Positions 61,444-64,000 of a DNA stretch of 64,000 bases are shown one piece after another. This DNA comes from Oxyruncus cristatus (lineage: Eukaryota; Chordata; Aves; Passeriformes; Cotingidae), in the NCBI GenBank assembly GCA_013399855.1, contig VXAY01006781.1, forward strand, positions 105,685 to 169,684, in the 5' to 3' direction. Below the pieces are notes generated by a model, which was not told where the DNA came from, did not search any database, and saw nothing but the letters and a program-made list of their open reading frames with translations. A program made the translations under genes and the position numbers. How positions within the stretch are numbered: position 1 is the stretch's first letter; every line of letters starts with the position of its first letter.

Positions 61444-63903
61444 TTTGTGGAATGACAGGTTTGGATAAGAAGAATGAATTTTGCTTTAATAATTGAAATA
61501 TTTTTTCCAGATTATTTCTAACATTTAGGTGCTTGAATTTTCTTTGCTTCTTGTACCACTTCACAGATGCCCACTTGCCAGATACATGCAAGTATTTAGG
61601 ATTTTAATTGTGGTGTAAACTGACATCTCACAAGAAAACATTGGGATGGGGAATTCCTTGAAGATAAAGGATTGCAAGTTTCCCTTCACAGTGGGATTCT
61701 TAAATCACACAACTGTGTAATCTATTCTTCTTAGCCCATCTTTGATGAACAACATTACCACGAGAAGACAGGAGAGTCAAGTTAATGCTTGTCCTTCCAT
61801 TTTTACTCCATCTGAGCTGCTGTCAACATTTATCAGCAACTGCAGGATGTGGACGTACTTCTTTAATCCCATGCATAACTACATTCCATTCTCTAAAACA
61901 GTTGTGATTTATTCCACACATTGTTATCTCATTCATTCCAGCTGGCAGCTCCACAAGACCGGGATACATCTTCATTGTCATGTAGGCTGTTTAAAAGCAT
62001 GAGCATCACAAAAGCCAAAGTACAGCATTCTGGGATCTGACACTGCATTTTGTTGGAAAAATGGAAATTAAAAATAGTTCAGTTAATCAGAAAATTACTT
62101 GTAATAATTCTGTGCATGTCTCCTTCGAAACAATGTCATTGTTTGCAGGCAGGTAGGAGCTTGGAGGAGCCTCAGAATTTAGATTTACAATGGTTTTGAA
62201 CATTGGGTTTGGGACCAGACTGGTCATGGAGCAACTGTCCCAAGATACCAGGAGCTAAAGGTTCCTGAGGAAGGAGTCATTGATTTAAGGTTTTCTAGGA
62301 GCAATGCTGAAGTCCAAGGAAACAAAATCTGAAAGCTGCAAGGTATCTTGGTGTTTTCTTTCTGTAACATTGGTTTCTGGCAGAAACATCCACTGAAAAA
62401 TTTTAATATAACTGGCATTCTGTTGTAATAAAGATGTTTCTCATGATTCACCACACATTTTGAATACAGTTGGAACTCATCCATTTTAAGAAAATCTCAT
62501 CAAAAAATCTGGAAACTGATTGCAATTAATACAACCCCAGATAACTAGACAGGTATAAAAAGTTACCAAGGTATGCAGTAAAAAGTAAGCATGTATCTTT
62601 CATTTTAGAAAAGCAAAAACATTTGAATCAAAAAAGCTTTTCTTGTTGAAGGTGGTGGATTTTTTCCTCTTCCAGTCCTTGCTCTTCCCATAGAGAAATG
62701 TGTCAAAATGGTGGAGAAGCTTTCATGTCCCATGGTTTTTTTCTTGATAGTTTTAATGGCAACCCATTAGTCTGAGAGGAGATTTTTCAAAGCTGTGCAC
62801 ACTTTCAAAATTGTGCCATGCAACTCCCATTAAAATCACAGGAAACCTGGAGGCTAGACTTCTTCCCAGCTTTGAAAATATACCCTAAGCTACAGTAATT
62901 GCCATTTATCTGTGCTTGAATTAACTGGATGATTCATCGTATTTCATGTCTTAAATATTATGATTCCGTTTCTGGGTACCAATACAGTTGTGATCCAGTG
63001 ATACTACTGCATTGTAAAATCCCAAAGCATGGTCTTTTTCGTTTGTCATGTAGTAAGCTCATACACACAAAAATGTAAATTTTTCATTACTTATATCAAC
63101 TAATTATCTTATTACAAAAAAAAAGGCAGAGAAATTTCTCTCATAGAAGGGAATATTGTTCATTTATTACACATGCTAACTTATAAATAAAATAGTCATC
63201 ATGAGCCAATGTGAAACCTTGATGAATTAATAAAACTAATAGACATCAATTGTAATGTCACATGAATCATTATCAGTAATTCTGAAAAGTTTGTGCAAAT
63301 ATGTGTGCAAAAATCTCTCTAGCATTAATTAAAATAAGAATTGTGAGCAGTAATAAAATTGAAAAATCAATGTGATGAGCTCAAAATTATGAGCCATAGG
63401 GCTGGGCAACTTAATATAACCATACAACTCTTAAATACATTAAGAGTTTGTCAGCCAATACAGCTCTTGGAACATGAAGCCTACTAGCACTCTATTTCCT
63501 CACTAACAGATATTTATTTGATTTTTTTTACTAGTGTGTGACTGGTATTGATGGGTTACTCGAGTGCATTGTGAGAAAGTACTTTTTCATGTGCATCTAC
63601 ACCCTGTAAACATACTATTCTCGTAAATACAGGTCTTTGTGAAAGCCTTGCATGATTCTGAAATGTAAAGGGAAAAAGTACAATATATAAGCAATATTGT
63701 ATTATTTGAATTTTCCTTAAAATCAGATTTTGTTTAGCATTACACTATATTCAAGAGGAGAACTGATGTCAAAAATTTCAGTGAAACTGATTCGCAACTT
63801 CAGATCCAAACATGATTTAAAACCAAAACCAGAATTTTGACAACTCTATCATTACAGAAGCCTTGAATTCTAATCTGCGCCCAAAATTTGTGACCTATGA
63901 TTC

Positions 63904-63931
63904 TGTTTGTTTGCTTGCTTGCTTGTTTGCT
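63904..63931. repeat. (TTTG/TTGC)n microsatellite
   Basis: GTTTGTTTGCTTGCTTGCTTG, then GTTTGC. Confidence 0.8.
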
Positions 63932-64000
63932 ATACTTTCCAAATACAAGTTTTGTATGGGGTAAGGAATAAAATCTACCATTTCTAACTTTCTAAGGAAC

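Larger units (their letters stand above)
52823..64000. other. AT-rich unique sequence, no element recognised
   Basis: Over 11 kb with no transposon, RNA gene or convincing exon seen by eye. Simple repeats: a GTT stretch at 54190-54212, a GT run at 59644-59660, ATT units at 61409-61443, and TTGC/TTTG units at 63904-63931. Open frames (55580-55819, 57190-57480, 59826-60095, 61742-62002, 62224-62484 minus) lack motifs. Confidence 0.4.

Noticed and set aside
1..64000. CRISPR array, bacterial operons or ribosome-binding sites
   Set aside because: Repeats are eukaryotic retroelements, coding density is near zero, and no regularly spaced direct repeats occur.

Overview
This window reads as nuclear DNA from a bird, in an intergenic or intronic stretch. 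I found no host exon, rRNA, functional tRNA gene or CRISPR array that I can defend. The bird assignment rests on many CR1 LINE fragments (about ten, ending in the ATTCTATG/ATTCTGTG octamer tail), ERVL-type LTRs of avian style, and two short SINEs made of a tRNA-Ile-like head joined to a CR1 tail. That SINE architecture is known from passerines (zebra finch TguSINE1), so a passerine is the best guess, though not proven. The unique DNA is AT-rich, and the longest clear reading frames belong to retroelements.

Layout. 0.2-3.1 kb: a decayed CR1 (+) holding a perfect 340-bp tandem duplication with a single N at the junction. 7.3-10.6 kb: a broken ERVL-like provirus (+) with a 5' LTR, a primer-binding-site candidate, gag remnants, protease and reverse transcriptase as far as the YIDD box; the rest of pol and the 3' LTR are absent. 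11.8 kb: a CR1 3' end. 12.7-13.3 kb: a solo ERVL-type LTR with a near-perfect 5-bp target duplication. 17.4-22.6 kb: a retroelement pile-up containing an internally deleted CR1, an abutting second CR1 split by a 1,292-bp LTR flanked by perfect AGCAA duplications, an unassigned repeat block and a third CR1. 29.3-32.3 kb: a minus-strand CR1 with a 30-N gap, a plus-strand CR1, and a second copy of the unassigned repeat block. 37.3 kb: an old CR1 scrap. 46.1-47.7 kb: a well-preserved CR1 with a 309-N gap. 50.3-51.0 kb: the SINE pair. 51.9-52.8 kb: a minus-strand CR1 with an open frame across its whole coding part. 52.8-64 kb: AT-rich unique sequence with simple repeats only.

How the parts relate. 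CR1 supplies the reverse transcriptase that would mobilise the SINEs, because they share the CR1-like 3' end. The LTR elements are independent retrovirus-derived insertions. Nesting gives a relative order at 18-22 kb: the CR1 was there first and the LTR landed in it later. The most interesting items are the SINE pair, the precise LTR-in-CR1 insertion, the unidentified repeat block shared by 21.8 and 32.1 kb, and several places where the assembly itself is suspect (2,154; 29,804-29,833; 46,524-46,832). Element edges not marked by a target duplication are accurate to roughly 10-40 bases, because they come from reading similarity by eye.
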